Assembly (NCBI GenBank): GCA_903897155.1
Contig: CAIUAO010000081.1
Location: 1 to 29,037 of the forward strand
From: an uncultured Actinomycetes bacterium
GTDB lineage: Bacteria; Actinomycetota; Actinomycetes; Nanopelagicales; Nanopelagicaceae
Direction: 5' to 3'
Length of the DNA stretch: 29,037 nucleotides
Part shown: piece after piece, positions 14,045 to 22,783 of the stretch
Numbering within the stretch: the stretch's first letter is position 1
Layout of the letters: each line of letters begins with the position of its first letter
The notes under the pieces: generated by a model
Seen by the model: only the letters and a program-made list of their open reading frames with translations
Database searches by the model: none
What the model was told of the DNA's origin: nothing
Position numbers and translations under genes: made by a program

Positions 14045-16900
14045 GTGTCAATCAGAGACACGTTTGTCGATCGGCATATTGGGCCAGATGAGCACGAGAT
14101 CGCTCGCATGCTCAAAGAGCTTGGTGCGAAATCATTAGAAGAATTGATTGCGCAAATTGTTCCTTCCAATATCGCAGTCTCTGAAAAACTCAGCGAACTA
14201 ATACCTCAAGGAATTTCAGAAGTCCAAGCGATCGCAGAACTTAGGTTACTTGCAAGCAAAAATAAGGTTATGCGTTCATATATCGGAATGGGTTACTACG
14301 GAACAATTACACCTCCAGTTGTTTTGCGTAATATTTTGGAGAACCCTGCTTGGTATACCGCTTACACACCATACCAACCAGAGATTAGCCAAGGGCGGCT
14401 AGAGGCTATCTTCGCCTTTCAAACAGTAGTCTGCGATCTAACTGGTTTACCAATATCAAATGCATCAATGCTTGATGAAGCAACTAGCGCTGCTGAAGCA
14501 ATGACACTTGCAAGGCGTGTTTGGAGTGGATCAGATGATGCATCGCTATTTATTGACACAGAACTACACCCTCACATTAAAGCTGTGATACATACACGCG
14601 CAAAGCCACTTAAAATTTCAATTATTGAAGGTACGTTAGATGAATTACAGACACTGTCTGCAGATATTTTTGGAGCAGTCCTCTCACATATCGCAACAAC
14701 TGGGTCAGTAAAAGATCTTCAGTCTTCAATTGAATTCACGCACGCAAAAGGAGCCCTCGCGATAGTTGCATGCGATCTTCTTGCACTAACGCTTTATAAC
14801 TCTCCTGGACATCTTGGTGCGGATGTTGCAATCGGATCTGCGCAAAGATTTGGTGTGCCTATGGGTTTTGGGGGACCGCACGCAGGGTTTATGGCAGTTA
14901 AAGAAGGACTTGAACGCTCACTTCCAGGAAGACTTGTTGGGCAAAGTATTGATACGCATGGAAATTTAGCTTTTAGACTTGCCCTTCAAACACGCGAGCA
15001 ACATATCCGCAGAGATAAGGCCACCTCAAATATCTGCACAGCTCAAGTTTTGCTTGCTGTTATTTCAGGATTTTATGCAATGTGGCATGGCCCTGAAGGA
15101 TTAAAGGCAATTGCGGGGCGGGTGCGAAGTAACACAGTCCTCCTTCGAAATACCATTAAGGAAATAGGCTTTAGCGTTAACGATGGTGAAATTTTTGACA
15201 CATTTCTCGTTAGCGGCGTTGATGCACCAGCATTACATAAGGCCGCTCATGCCATAGGTATTAATTTGCGAGCAGTTGATGCTCAAAGCGTTGGAATTTC
15301 CTTAGATGAAACCGTAACCAATAGTGATCTGGAGGAACTAGCCTCGCTTTTTGGGGCTCAAAAGATTGCTAGATCATCTCCTGCAAAAGTCGTAGGGGAG
15401 CGAACAAGTGAGTATTTACGCCACGAACTCTTTAACTCACGCCACTCAGAAACTTCCATGTTACGTTATATCAGAGCCCTCGCTGACCGGGACCTCGCGC
15501 TAGATAGAACGATGATTCCTTTGGGTTCGTGCACAATGAAATTAAATGCAACAACAGAGATGATTCCTATTACTTGGCCAGAATTCTCATCGTTGCATCC
15601 ATTTGCGCCTATCGATCAGAGCCAAGGCATTCGTACACTTATTGACCAACTCTCATCCTGGCTGCTAAAAATTACCGGATACGACGCTGTCTCTCTGCAA
15701 CCAAATGCGGGTTCCCAAGGTGAATTTGCTGGATTACTTGCAATCCGTAATTTCCTTGACGCAAATGGTCAGCAAGCTCGAGATATTTGTCTAATCCCAT
15801 CCAGTGCTCACGGAACAAATGCAGCAAGTGCAATCATGGCTGGCATGAAGGTTGTTGTCGTAGCATGCGATGAAGCAGGCAATGTTTCAGTAGATGATCT
15901 CAAGTCGAAAATTTCTGAATATTCACAAACTCTAGCGGCTCTTATGGTTACCTACCCTTCTACGCATGGTGTCTTTGAAGAGGCAATCGGGGAGATATGT
16001 GCTCTTATTCATGAGGCGGGAGGTCAGGTTTATGTCGATGGCGCAAACCTCAACGCTCTAGTTGGTTTGGCGCAACCAGGAAAGTTTGGTGCGGATGTTT
16101 CTCATCTTAATTTGCATAAAACATTTTGTATTCCTCATGGTGGCGGGGGACCGGGTGTTGGTCCAGTAATCGCGAGATCTCACCTTGCCCCATATTTGCC
16201 TAACCATCCACTTGATAGCACCGCGGGTCCTGCAACTGGTCCTGGCCCGGTTAGCTCAGCGCCCTTTGGTTCCGCTGGAATATTGCCAATTTCCTATGCA
16301 TATATTCAAATGATGGGGGGAGCAGGTCTTACTAAAGCAACTCAAGTTGCAATTCTGTCCGCAAATTACATTGCTAAGAAGCTTGACCCGTATTTCCCTG
16401 TTCTATATAAAGGTCTCAATGGTTTTATTGCGCATGAGTGCATTATCGATTTGCGTCAGATCACCAAGGAAACTGGTGCAAGTGTCGATGACGTCGCAAA
16501 AAGGCTGATGGATTATGGATTCCATGCACCAACAGTGAGTTTTCCCGTTTCAGGAACCATGATGATTGAGCCAACTGAATCCGAAGACATCAGGGAGCTC
16601 GAAAGATTTATCAGTGCGATGATCTCTATCAGGGCTGAGATTTCAGATATCGAGCATGGGCAACTCTCGATTGAGGAATCACCGTTGCGATTTGCGCCTC
16701 ATACAGATGCAGATTTGCTGCGAGAAAATTGGGATCGTAAGTACTCTCGAGAAGTTGCTGCATATCCACAAGGTGTTGACGCTGAAATAGGCCGTAGGGG
16801 CAAGTATTGGCCTACTACAGGGCGTATTGATGGCGTTTATGGGGATAGAAACCTGGTTTGCTCATGCACGCCGATCGAGGAGTTGGCCATCAACGGCTGA
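14045..16900 (+). CDS. gcvP: Glycine dehydrogenase (decarboxylating), P protein
   Basis: The PLP enzyme that decarboxylates glycine and passes the aminomethyl group to GcvH. It has about 951 residues, the single-chain form with two homologous halves. DTFVDRHIGPDEHEIARML opens the protein, GMGYYGTITPPVV follows, and the second half has the PLP lysine (Lys692) in LNLHKTFCIPHGGGGPGVGP. GTG 14045 is preferred over GTG 14042 because the AAGGGGG site then has better spacing. gcvT and the L protein are absent from the window. It ends 24 bp before the convergent glycosyltransferase, with no clear terminator between them. Confidence 0.96.
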   Translation: MSIRDTFVDRHIGPDEHEIARMLKELGAKSLEELIAQIVPSNIAVSEKLSELIPQGISEVQAIAELRLLASKNKVMRSYIGMGYYGTITPPVVLRNILENPAWYTAYTPYQPEISQGRLEAIFAFQTVVCDLTGLPISNASMLDEATSAAEAMTLARRVWSGSDDASLFIDTELHPHIKAVIHTRAKPLKISIIEGTLDELQTLSADIFGAVLSHIATTGSVKDLQSSIEFTHAKGALAIVACDLLALTLYNSPGHLGADVAIGSAQRFGVPMGFGGPHAGFMAVKEGLERSLPGRLVGQSIDTHGNLAFRLALQTREQHIRRDKATSNICTAQVLLAVISGFYAMWHGPEGLKAIAGRVRSNTVLLRNTIKEIGFSVNDGEIFDTFLVSGVDAPALHKAAHAIGINLRAVDAQSVGISLDETVTNSDLEELASLFGAQKIARSSPAKVVGERTSEYLRHELFNSRHSETSMLRYIRALADRDLALDRTMIPLGSCTMKLNATTEMIPITWPEFSSLHPFAPIDQSQGIRTLIDQLSSWLLKITGYDAVSLQPNAGSQGEFAGLLAIRNFLDANGQQARDICLIPSSAHGTNAASAIMAGMKVVVVACDEAGNVSVDDLKSKISEYSQTLAALMVTYPSTHGVFEEAIGEICALIHEAGGQVYVDGANLNALVGLAQPGKFGADVSHLNLHKTFCIPHGGGGPGVGPVIARSHLAPYLPNHPLDSTAGPATGPGPVSSAPFGSAGILPISYAYIQMMGGAGLTKATQVAILSANYIAKKLDPYFPVLYKGLNGFIAHECIIDLRQITKETGASVDDVAKRLMDYGFHAPTVSFPVSGTMMIEPTESEDIRELERFISAMISIRAEISDIEHGQLSIEESPLRFAPHTDADLLRENWDRKYSREVAAYPQGVDAEIGRRGKYWPTTGRIDGVYGDRNLVCSCTPIEELAING

Positions 16901-16924
16901 TTTTCTTACTTTACATAATGTAGA

Positions 16925-17635
16925 TTATCGGCGATTAAACAAGCGTGAAATACCAAGGCTTGTGGTCTTAATCCAAGCTTCAAAAACGATTCTCCCCGTC
17001 ATTTTGGACTTTCCCCGAGATCTCTCGATGAATGTAATCGGCACCTGAGCGATCACCATCTGAGATTCATGTGCAAGTAAGACAATTTCAACTTGAAACC
17101 CATAACCGTGAGTTTGAATTTTAGTCTCTAAAACCTTTCGCACTAGTTGTTTGCTCAATACTCGGTATCCACTTGTGAGGTCTCTATATGGCAATCTGAG
17201 AACCATTGCTGCATATGACGTACCAAATCTTGAAATTGCCTTTCGATACCAAGGCCAATTGGCGACTTTCCCGCCTGGCATCCATCTAGTACCGACTACC
17301 AAATCAGTTCCATCGGAAGCATTGAGTAAAGACTCAAGCTCTGCCGGTAAATGGCTACCATCAGCATCCATTTCAATAACAAAGTCATAACCACGATCAA
17401 GTGCCCATGTGAAACCCTCTAAATATGCAGGTCCAAGACCTTCCTTTTTCGCTCTATGTAATACAAATAATTTCTGCGAAGTAAGTGAATCAGCAATTTG
17501 CCCAGTTCCGTCTGGTGAATTATCGTCAACAACAAGAATCTGGATATATAAATTTAGATCTTGCAACTGTGAAATTATATGCTTGAGATTTTCAACCTCG
17601 TTATATGTCGGCAAAATAACCAAAAATTTAGGCAT
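16925..17635 (-). CDS. Polyprenol-phosphate mannosyltransferase-like GT2
   Basis: A 236-residue family-2 glycosyltransferase of the dolichol-phosphate mannose synthase (DPM1) type. It should transfer mannose from GDP-mannose to polyprenyl phosphate at the inner membrane face, to feed mannosylation of lipids or secreted proteins. Visible motifs are VILPTYNEVENL near the start, VVDDNSPDGTG, EMDADGSHLP (the metal-binding DxD), GTRWMPGG and DLTSGYR. It ends with no membrane segment, so it is catalytic domain only. ATG 17635 comes 3 bp after the stop of the upstream exonuclease; a TTG at 17638 is a less likely start. The sugar is inferred from family resemblance to Ppm1 and could differ. Confidence 0.85.
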   Translation of the reverse strand: MPKFLVILPTYNEVENLKHIISQLQDLNLYIQILVVDDNSPDGTGQIADSLTSQKLFVLHRAKKEGLGPAYLEGFTWALDRGYDFVIEMDADGSHLPAELESLLNASDGTDLVVGTRWMPGGKVANWPWYRKAISRFGTSYAAMVLRLPYRDLTSGYRVLSKQLVRKVLETKIQTHGYGFQVEIVLLAHESQMVIAQVPITFIERSRGKSKMTGRIVFEAWIKTTSLGISRLFNRR

Positions 17636-17638
17636 CAA

Positions 17639-18538
17639 CTACCAACCCAAAGCACTAATCATGCGGTCAACAGATGCACCTAATCCATAGTCATTCTTGT
17701 ATTGATAGATCTCATCAAGACTTACTGGCTTCTTAGGCATATCTATCGACATTTGCGGTATTGCTACATCAAGAGCGCAATGCACCAACTTTGGAGCAAT
17801 CTTGCAATAATCTTCACCTTCAATAAGTTTTTTTCGTAAAAGCGGTGTAAGTCTTTCATCTTCAGATTTAGCAGCAATAAGTGCTTCATCAAGTGTTAGA
17901 AATTGATTGGCAATGATTGCTGCGCCCTTTTCACCAATTCCTCTAACTCCAGGTAGCCCATCAGATGCATCTCCCCTGATCATTGCAAAAAGTGCATACC
18001 TATCCCCTGGTATTTGATAGCGCTCGGCCACCCAAGCTCGGTCAACTAAATCATGGTTAGAGATACCTTTTGCAAGATAAACAACTTTGACCCGGCGCTT
18101 ATCATCGACAAGCTGAAAGAGATCCCGGTCTCCTGTCGCAACAAAAGTAGGGCCACGTTCTTTTGTTGCAAAAGTCGCCATAATGTCATCTGCTTCATAG
18201 TCATCCACACCAACCATTGGTATTCCAAATGCCTCAAGTACATCGAGAAGAATGGGTATTTGAGGTCCTAACGTATCTGGCTCCTCTTCATCACCTTCAT
18301 CATCTAAACGGTTAGCTTTGTATGCTGGAAAAAGTTCTACGCGCCATGATGGGCGCCAATCCCCTTCTAAACAAGCAACAAGTCGGGAAGGTTGATACTG
18401 GGTAATTAGTCTTGATGTCATATCTAAAAACCCACGTATGGCATTTACTGGCATGCCCTCCGGTGAGACTAATGTGTCAGGCATTCCAAAATATGCCCGG
18501 TACCAAAGAGATGCGCTATCTAAAAGTAATAATGTCAT
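17639..18538 (-). CDS. 5'-3' exonuclease (PolA N-terminal-domain type)
   Basis: A stand-alone flap/5'-3' exonuclease of 299 residues, homologous to the N-terminal domain of DNA polymerase I. The acidic metal ligands are present: Asp7 (LLLLDSAS), YEADD (114-118), TGDRDL (135-140) and the helix-hairpin-helix block GDASDGLPGVRGIGEKGA (189-206). It probably helps remove RNA primers or flaps alongside PolA. Its start overlaps the helicase stop by 4 bp (ATGA), so the two are co-translated. M. tuberculosis has a homologue (Rv2090) near helY (Rv2092c), supporting the call. Confidence 0.9.
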   Translation of the reverse strand: MTLLLLDSASLWYRAYFGMPDTLVSPEGMPVNAIRGFLDMTSRLITQYQPSRLVACLEGDWRPSWRVELFPAYKANRLDDEGDEEEPDTLGPQIPILLDVLEAFGIPMVGVDDYEADDIMATFATKERGPTFVATGDRDLFQLVDDKRRVKVVYLAKGISNHDLVDRAWVAERYQIPGDRYALFAMIRGDASDGLPGVRGIGEKGAAIIANQFLTLDEALIAAKSEDERLTPLLRKKLIEGEDYCKIAPKLVHCALDVAIPQMSIDMPKKPVSLDEIYQYKNDYGLGASVDRMISALGW

Positions 18539-20901
18539 GCGACAGCTCCCGCATAAGAAACAATTCCTCGGTCAATTCTCTTTAACGCATTATCAACTGT
18601 TTGAGATAGATGAGGTGACGCATTGCCAATTTGTCGTAGTAAATCAATGATCTGCTTCATCGAGCGAATGAAATCTCCCACAGTGAGTTCGGTGCCCTTG
18701 AGGATAGAGCTTAAGCTATGTCCACTGGCCCATCGGAATGCTGCCCAGCAAAACGCAAGATCTGGTTCACGCATTGGTTCAAGACGAAGCTCTCCTTCAT
18801 CGTCATTAATTGCAGCCCATTTGTGGACCATTTCATTGAGTACTTCTTCGACCGCTCCCCTAGGAACTTTAGGCGATTCATCCCTTCTTGCCTCAAAAAC
18901 TAATGCAGATAAGACAGAGACCATCTCGGGTCCATCTAAAGTATCAAACTTTCCATTCTTGATCATTTCAGCGATCAATAAATCTGTTTCACCATAAATT
19001 TTGGCAAGTAAATTACCCCACTCGGTTATTACTCCACCACTTAAATAGCCATATCTTTCCAACATGACCTGTACAAGATCAAATCGCCTAGCGATAACAT
19101 CTGTTCTATTGCTGACTCGGTCTTCAAGTCCTTTGGTTTCTTTGCGCATCCGTTCTAGTTTTTCAGCAACCCGAGAATGATTTTCTCTATCCCCGCAGCT
19201 ATGGCATGGATGAGAGCGTAAGGATCTTCTATGTTCGTTCAATTCTTCTTCAGCGAATAACTTCTTAGCTTTAGGAAGTTTTGAAAACGCCTTCTCTAAA
19301 GATTTAATTTCAGTACGAATTGCAGAATATTCTTCAAAATCACCTGAGTGGCATTGCATCTGTTCGCGGAGTTCATCAACAACTGATTCATTACGCTTAA
19401 TTTGCCGTGCCAGGCCAACAACTGCTTTATCAGCTTGATATTGGGCAAAAGATGATTCCAATGATGTTCGAGCCCGCTCTGCGCCAAATCTAGAAATTAA
19501 GTTGATGGTCATGTTATAGGTCGGCTTAAAACTACTTTTGAGTGGATACGTGCGAGTTGAAGCTAGGCCGGCGGCTGATCCAGAATCAATATCTTTATTC
19601 CAGAGGATCACGGCGTTGCCTTCGATATCAATTCCGCGGCGTCCGGCACGGCCCGTGAGCTGTGTGTACTCCCCTGCTGAGACTGAAACGTGAGACTCAC
19701 CATTCCACTTTGTTAGTTTCTCTAGTACAACAGTTCTAGCTGGCATGTTGATACCAAGTGCCAAAGTCTCTGTAGCAAATACACATTTGATTAGACCTTC
19801 TTGAAACAATTCTTCAACTGTCTCCTTAAATGAAGGCAACAATCCTGCATGGTGGGCTGCAATTCCTCGCTCAAGACCATCGAGCCATTCAGAAAAACCA
19901 AGAACAACGAGATCTTCCTCAGGAATATTTTCAGTTGCCCTGAAGACAACCTCCCTAATCCGTGAGCGCTCCTCGGCATTTGTGAGCTTAATACCAGACT
20001 TCACACATTGGTGCACCGCAGCAGAACATGCATTTCGAGAGAAGATGAAAACTATCGCTGGTAACAACCCCTCTCGGTTGAGTTTTTCAATTACCTCAGG
20101 TCTATTCATTTGAGGAACTCTTGCAACACTCGCACGGTCGCGATGGCCCTTATTGCCTCCATAATTACCACGAATTGATCTGTGGCTTTCCTTCTCAAGT
20201 CGGATGATTTCTGGGTTCACTTTTCCTTCATCAACAAATAGATCCAGTAGCCGATTTCCAAATAAAACATGCTGATACAGGGGCACAGGCCTATTTTCGC
20301 TAACAATGACATCAGTATTGCCTCGAACTTCATTGAGCCAATCACCAAACTCTTCCGCATTAGATACGGTGGCAGAAAGAGAAGCCACCTGGATGTGCTC
20401 TGGAAGGTGGATCAAAATCTCCTCCCAGACCGCCCCTCTAAACTTATCTGCCAGGTAGTGCACTTCATCCATGACAACAAATTGAAGCGTGTTCAAAGTA
20501 TGTGAGTTTGCATAAATCATATTTCTCAGTACTTCTGTCGTCATAACCACAATTTGTGCTTCAGAGTTAATACTTGTATCGCCTGTGAGAAGTCCAACTT
20601 TATCTTCGCCAAACATCTCCTTTAAATCGGAGTACTTCTGGTTAGAAAGTGCCTTAATAGGTGCGGTGTAAAAACATTTCTTTCCTGTCTGCATTGCAAG
20701 ATAGGCAGCAAATTCACCAACAATAGTTTTTCCCGCTCCCGTTGGGGCAGCAACTAGCACTCCGCGTCCTTCTTCTAACGAGTGACAACCACTGATCTGA
20801 AAATCATCGAGTGGAAAGTCATACTTATCAGCAAATTCCAAAGATTTTCTATGACCATTGCGTTTTCTCGCTTCTGCAAGTCTTTCTGCAGGCGTACTCA
20901 T
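18535..20901 (-). CDS. helY: Ski2/Mtr4-like RNA helicase HelY
   Basis: A 788-residue superfamily-2 helicase of the Ski2/Mtr4 type, probably acting in RNA turnover or rRNA processing. Motifs in order: Walker A AAPTGAGKT (51-59), motif II DEVH (145-148), SATVSN (motif III), and motif VI QLTGRAGRRGID. About residue 565 lies a possible metal site HPCHSC followed by RENH, characteristic of this actinobacterial family. The C terminus resembles the DSHCT domain (MREPDLAFCWAAFRWASG). It is somewhat shorter than M. tuberculosis HelY, which I recall as about 900 residues. It overlaps the upstream kinase gene and the downstream exonuclease gene by 4 bp each, forming a tightly coupled trio. Confidence 0.9.
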   Translation of the reverse strand: MSTPAERLAEARKRNGHRKSLEFADKYDFPLDDFQISGCHSLEEGRGVLVAAPTGAGKTIVGEFAAYLAMQTGKKCFYTAPIKALSNQKYSDLKEMFGEDKVGLLTGDTSINSEAQIVVMTTEVLRNMIYANSHTLNTLQFVVMDEVHYLADKFRGAVWEEILIHLPEHIQVASLSATVSNAEEFGDWLNEVRGNTDVIVSENRPVPLYQHVLFGNRLLDLFVDEGKVNPEIIRLEKESHRSIRGNYGGNKGHRDRASVARVPQMNRPEVIEKLNREGLLPAIVFIFSRNACSAAVHQCVKSGIKLTNAEERSRIREVVFRATENIPEEDLVVLGFSEWLDGLERGIAAHHAGLLPSFKETVEELFQEGLIKCVFATETLALGINMPARTVVLEKLTKWNGESHVSVSAGEYTQLTGRAGRRGIDIEGNAVILWNKDIDSGSAAGLASTRTYPLKSSFKPTYNMTINLISRFGAERARTSLESSFAQYQADKAVVGLARQIKRNESVVDELREQMQCHSGDFEEYSAIRTEIKSLEKAFSKLPKAKKLFAEEELNEHRRSLRSHPCHSCGDRENHSRVAEKLERMRKETKGLEDRVSNRTDVIARRFDLVQVMLERYGYLSGGVITEWGNLLAKIYGETDLLIAEMIKNGKFDTLDGPEMVSVLSALVFEARRDESPKVPRGAVEEVLNEMVHKWAAINDDEGELRLEPMREPDLAFCWAAFRWASGHSLSSILKGTELTVGDFIRSMKQIIDLLRQIGNASPHLSQTVDNALKRIDRGIVSYAGAVA

Positions 20902-21779
20902 ACTGTATAGACCAGAAGCTTGTATGGTGCGATAGAAACATGAACCGGAAGTTTTCCAAGGTACTCCCCATCAGCAAAAGCAATTGTCTGCCCTTGCAGT
21001 TCAAAGGAGGAAGCTCTTTCAAACTTAATCTTGGGATGGTTCACATGAGCACCAATAAAAACACGTGGGAAAACTGCAAGCAGTCTTGCCCGTGAGACTT
21101 TCTTTACATACATAAGATCTAACATTTGGTCACTCTGATCAGCATGGGGGCAGATTTTCATCCCTCCGCCATAATTAGAGCCATTAGCAACAATCACCAT
21201 CATGGCTCTTTGTGTCAAGATCTTCCCGTCCCATTTCATCGAATATTCAAGCGATTTGAATAGTGAGAGCTCTGCAAGTACGGCTATCACATATTTGAAT
21301 CTGCCCTTAACTCTCTTAAAATGATTTGCTCTATCATTTACGTGAGCATCAAAGCCGCTACTAAGTATCTGCACAAAATACTTTTCGTAGCCAGGCCCCT
21401 TGGCTAACCCAAGATCAATAACTTTTGGTTGCATGCGAGTGAGACTTGCAAATATATTTTCAACTGACTTTTTATGCATGCCAACGCTTTTAGCAAAGTC
21501 ATTACCCGTCCCAGCCGGAATTGCGAGCAGAGTTAAGTTGTTATGCGATATGCGCTCCAGAAGGGCATGTATCAGCCCATCTCCCCCAACGGCTACCAGA
21601 GTAGAAAACTTCTGTGAACTTATTGCCTGGTCAACCTGTTTTAAAGAGTCGCTTATTGATGCACCAGAAACTTTATAAAAAGGTAAGTTCTTTTTCTGCA
21701 AGTAATCAACAACTCTCTCTCCTTCTCGGGCCCCCTTACCTCCCCCCGCAGATGGATTAATCACAACAAGGTAACTCAT
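20898..21779 (-). CDS. Diacylglycerol kinase-family lipid kinase
   Basis: A 293-residue DAGK_cat-family enzyme that would phosphorylate diacylglycerol or a related lipid at the membrane. The N-terminal strand VVINPSAGGGKG (5-16), the nucleotide motif VGGDG (64-68) and PAGTGND (88-94) are intact, and FADGEYLGKLPVHVSI near the C terminus is the usual ending. The residues after GGDG are LIHALLERI instead of the textbook TLNEV; actinobacterial members vary here, so I do not read this as inactivation. It overlaps tatC and helY by 4 bp each. Substrate (diacylglycerol, undecaprenol, sphingoid base) cannot be decided. Confidence 0.87.
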   Translation of the reverse strand: MSYLVVINPSAGGGKGAREGERVVDYLQKKNLPFYKVSGASISDSLKQVDQAISSQKFSTLVAVGGDGLIHALLERISHNNLTLLAIPAGTGNDFAKSVGMHKKSVENIFASLTRMQPKVIDLGLAKGPGYEKYFVQILSSGFDAHVNDRANHFKRVKGRFKYVIAVLAELSLFKSLEYSMKWDGKILTQRAMMVIVANGSNYGGGMKICPHADQSDQMLDLMYVKKVSRARLLAVFPRVFIGAHVNHPKIKFERASSFELQGQTIAFADGEYLGKLPVHVSIAPYKLLVYTV

Positions 21780-22543
21780 TGGGAATCCTTGCTCGCTTTG
21801 CGTTTGTCATGAAGTATGGCGATTGAGGCGGCTAGAAAATAAAAAATAACCATGGGGATCGCAAGTAAACACATAGTGAACGGATCTGCTGTAGGAGTGA
21901 ACGCGGCAGCAAAGAGGGTAATGCCAAAAACAGCTAATCTCCATGGCTTGAGAATTGAAGTGCCTGAAATTACACCTGCAAAATTTAGACCAATTAAAAA
22001 AACTGGAAGTTCAAATGCGATTCCGAAAATCAGTATGAGCCTTAAAACAAAGTTTAGGTAGTCATCAAAACGGACAAGGTTAGTAAGGGTTGATGGTGTG
22101 AATCCCAATAAAACATGAACTGCAGTAGGCAAGATGTAGTAGCCAAGGTAGGCGCCAACTGCAAAGAAAGGTGTCGCAATAACCATGAAAAGCAAAGAAT
22201 ATCTTCGCTCTTTTCGATGTAAAGCTGGTGCAACAAATGCCCAAAGCTGGTAGATCCAAATTGGCGCTGACAAAATTATTCCAGAAATCAATGCAACGGT
22301 GATATGTAAATTAAGAGGACCGAGCACTCCATTGATATATAAAGTTCCACAATGGGTCGCGCCAGAGATGCGGGCACTTTTGAGATCACACACAGGCTTG
22401 GCTAAAGAATCAATGATCGGGTTGTAGAGAAACCAGCCGAGAACAGAAAGTATTAAAACTGCCAGACTCGAGCGCACAACTCTCTTACGAAGTTCGCGCA
22501 GGTGTTCTAGAAGTGGCATACGGCTACCATCAATAGCGGCCAT
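21776..22543 (-). CDS. tatC: Sec-independent translocase subunit TatC
   Basis: The polytopic receptor of the twin-arginine translocase, which exports folded proteins. It has 255 residues with six expected membrane spans. The cytoplasmic N terminus carries the hallmark MPLLEHLRELRKRV. Other typical segments are PIWIYQLWAFVAPALHRKERRY (first cytoplasmic loop with the conserved Glu/Arg) and FGIAFELPVFL. AAAGGA upstream of ATG 22543 is a good Shine-Dalgarno sequence. tatA lies 39 bp upstream. No twin-arginine substrate gene was recognised in the window. Confidence 0.95.
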   Translation of the reverse strand: MAAIDGSRMPLLEHLRELRKRVVRSSLAVLILSVLGWFLYNPIIDSLAKPVCDLKSARISGATHCGTLYINGVLGPLNLHITVALISGIILSAPIWIYQLWAFVAPALHRKERRYSLLFMVIATPFFAVGAYLGYYILPTAVHVLLGFTPSTLTNLVRFDDYLNFVLRLILIFGIAFELPVFLIGLNFAGVISGTSILKPWRLAVFGITLFAAAFTPTADPFTMCLLAIPMVIFYFLAASIAILHDKRKASKDSQ

Positions 22544-22582
22544 AAATAATTCCTTTTACAGATCTATCCGAAAAAGGCCGGA

Positions 22583-22774
22583 CTATTTCTTTGACTTTGG
22601 GTTTGATCCATTTTCGCCATCTGATTTCTTGCCTTCAGGACTCTTCATTTCATCCCTAAAAACTTTGAGGGATTTAGCAATCGACTTTGCAGAATCAGGG
22701 AGTTTCTTCGCACCAAAAAGCAGAACGAGCACAATGACGAGTATCAAAATATGACTTGGTTCCTTTAAAAACAT
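22583..22774 (-). CDS. tatA: Twin-arginine translocase subunit TatA
   Basis: A 63-residue pore-forming Tat subunit. A short N-terminal transmembrane helix (HILILVIVLVLLF) is followed by the FG hinge (LFGAKKLPDSAKSIAKSLKVF, amphipathic helix) and a charged C-terminal tail rich in Lys, Ser and Gly. The length and the FGAKKLP hinge favour TatA over TatB. It lies between pafC (9 bp upstream) and tatC, the order found in M. tuberculosis (Rv2095c pafC, Rv2094c tatA, Rv2093c tatC). An AGGAT ribosome-binding site precedes the ATG. Confidence 0.95.
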   Translation of the reverse strand: MFLKEPSHILILVIVLVLLFGAKKLPDSAKSIAKSLKVFRDEMKSPEGKKSDGENGSNPKSKK

Positions 22775-22783
22775 GTTCTTATC

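Noticed and set aside
20898..21779. Diacylglycerol kinase inactivated by loss of GGDGT
   Set aside because: The other motifs (PAGTGND, DGE) are intact and the residue after GGDG varies in actinobacterial members, so inactivity is unsupported.
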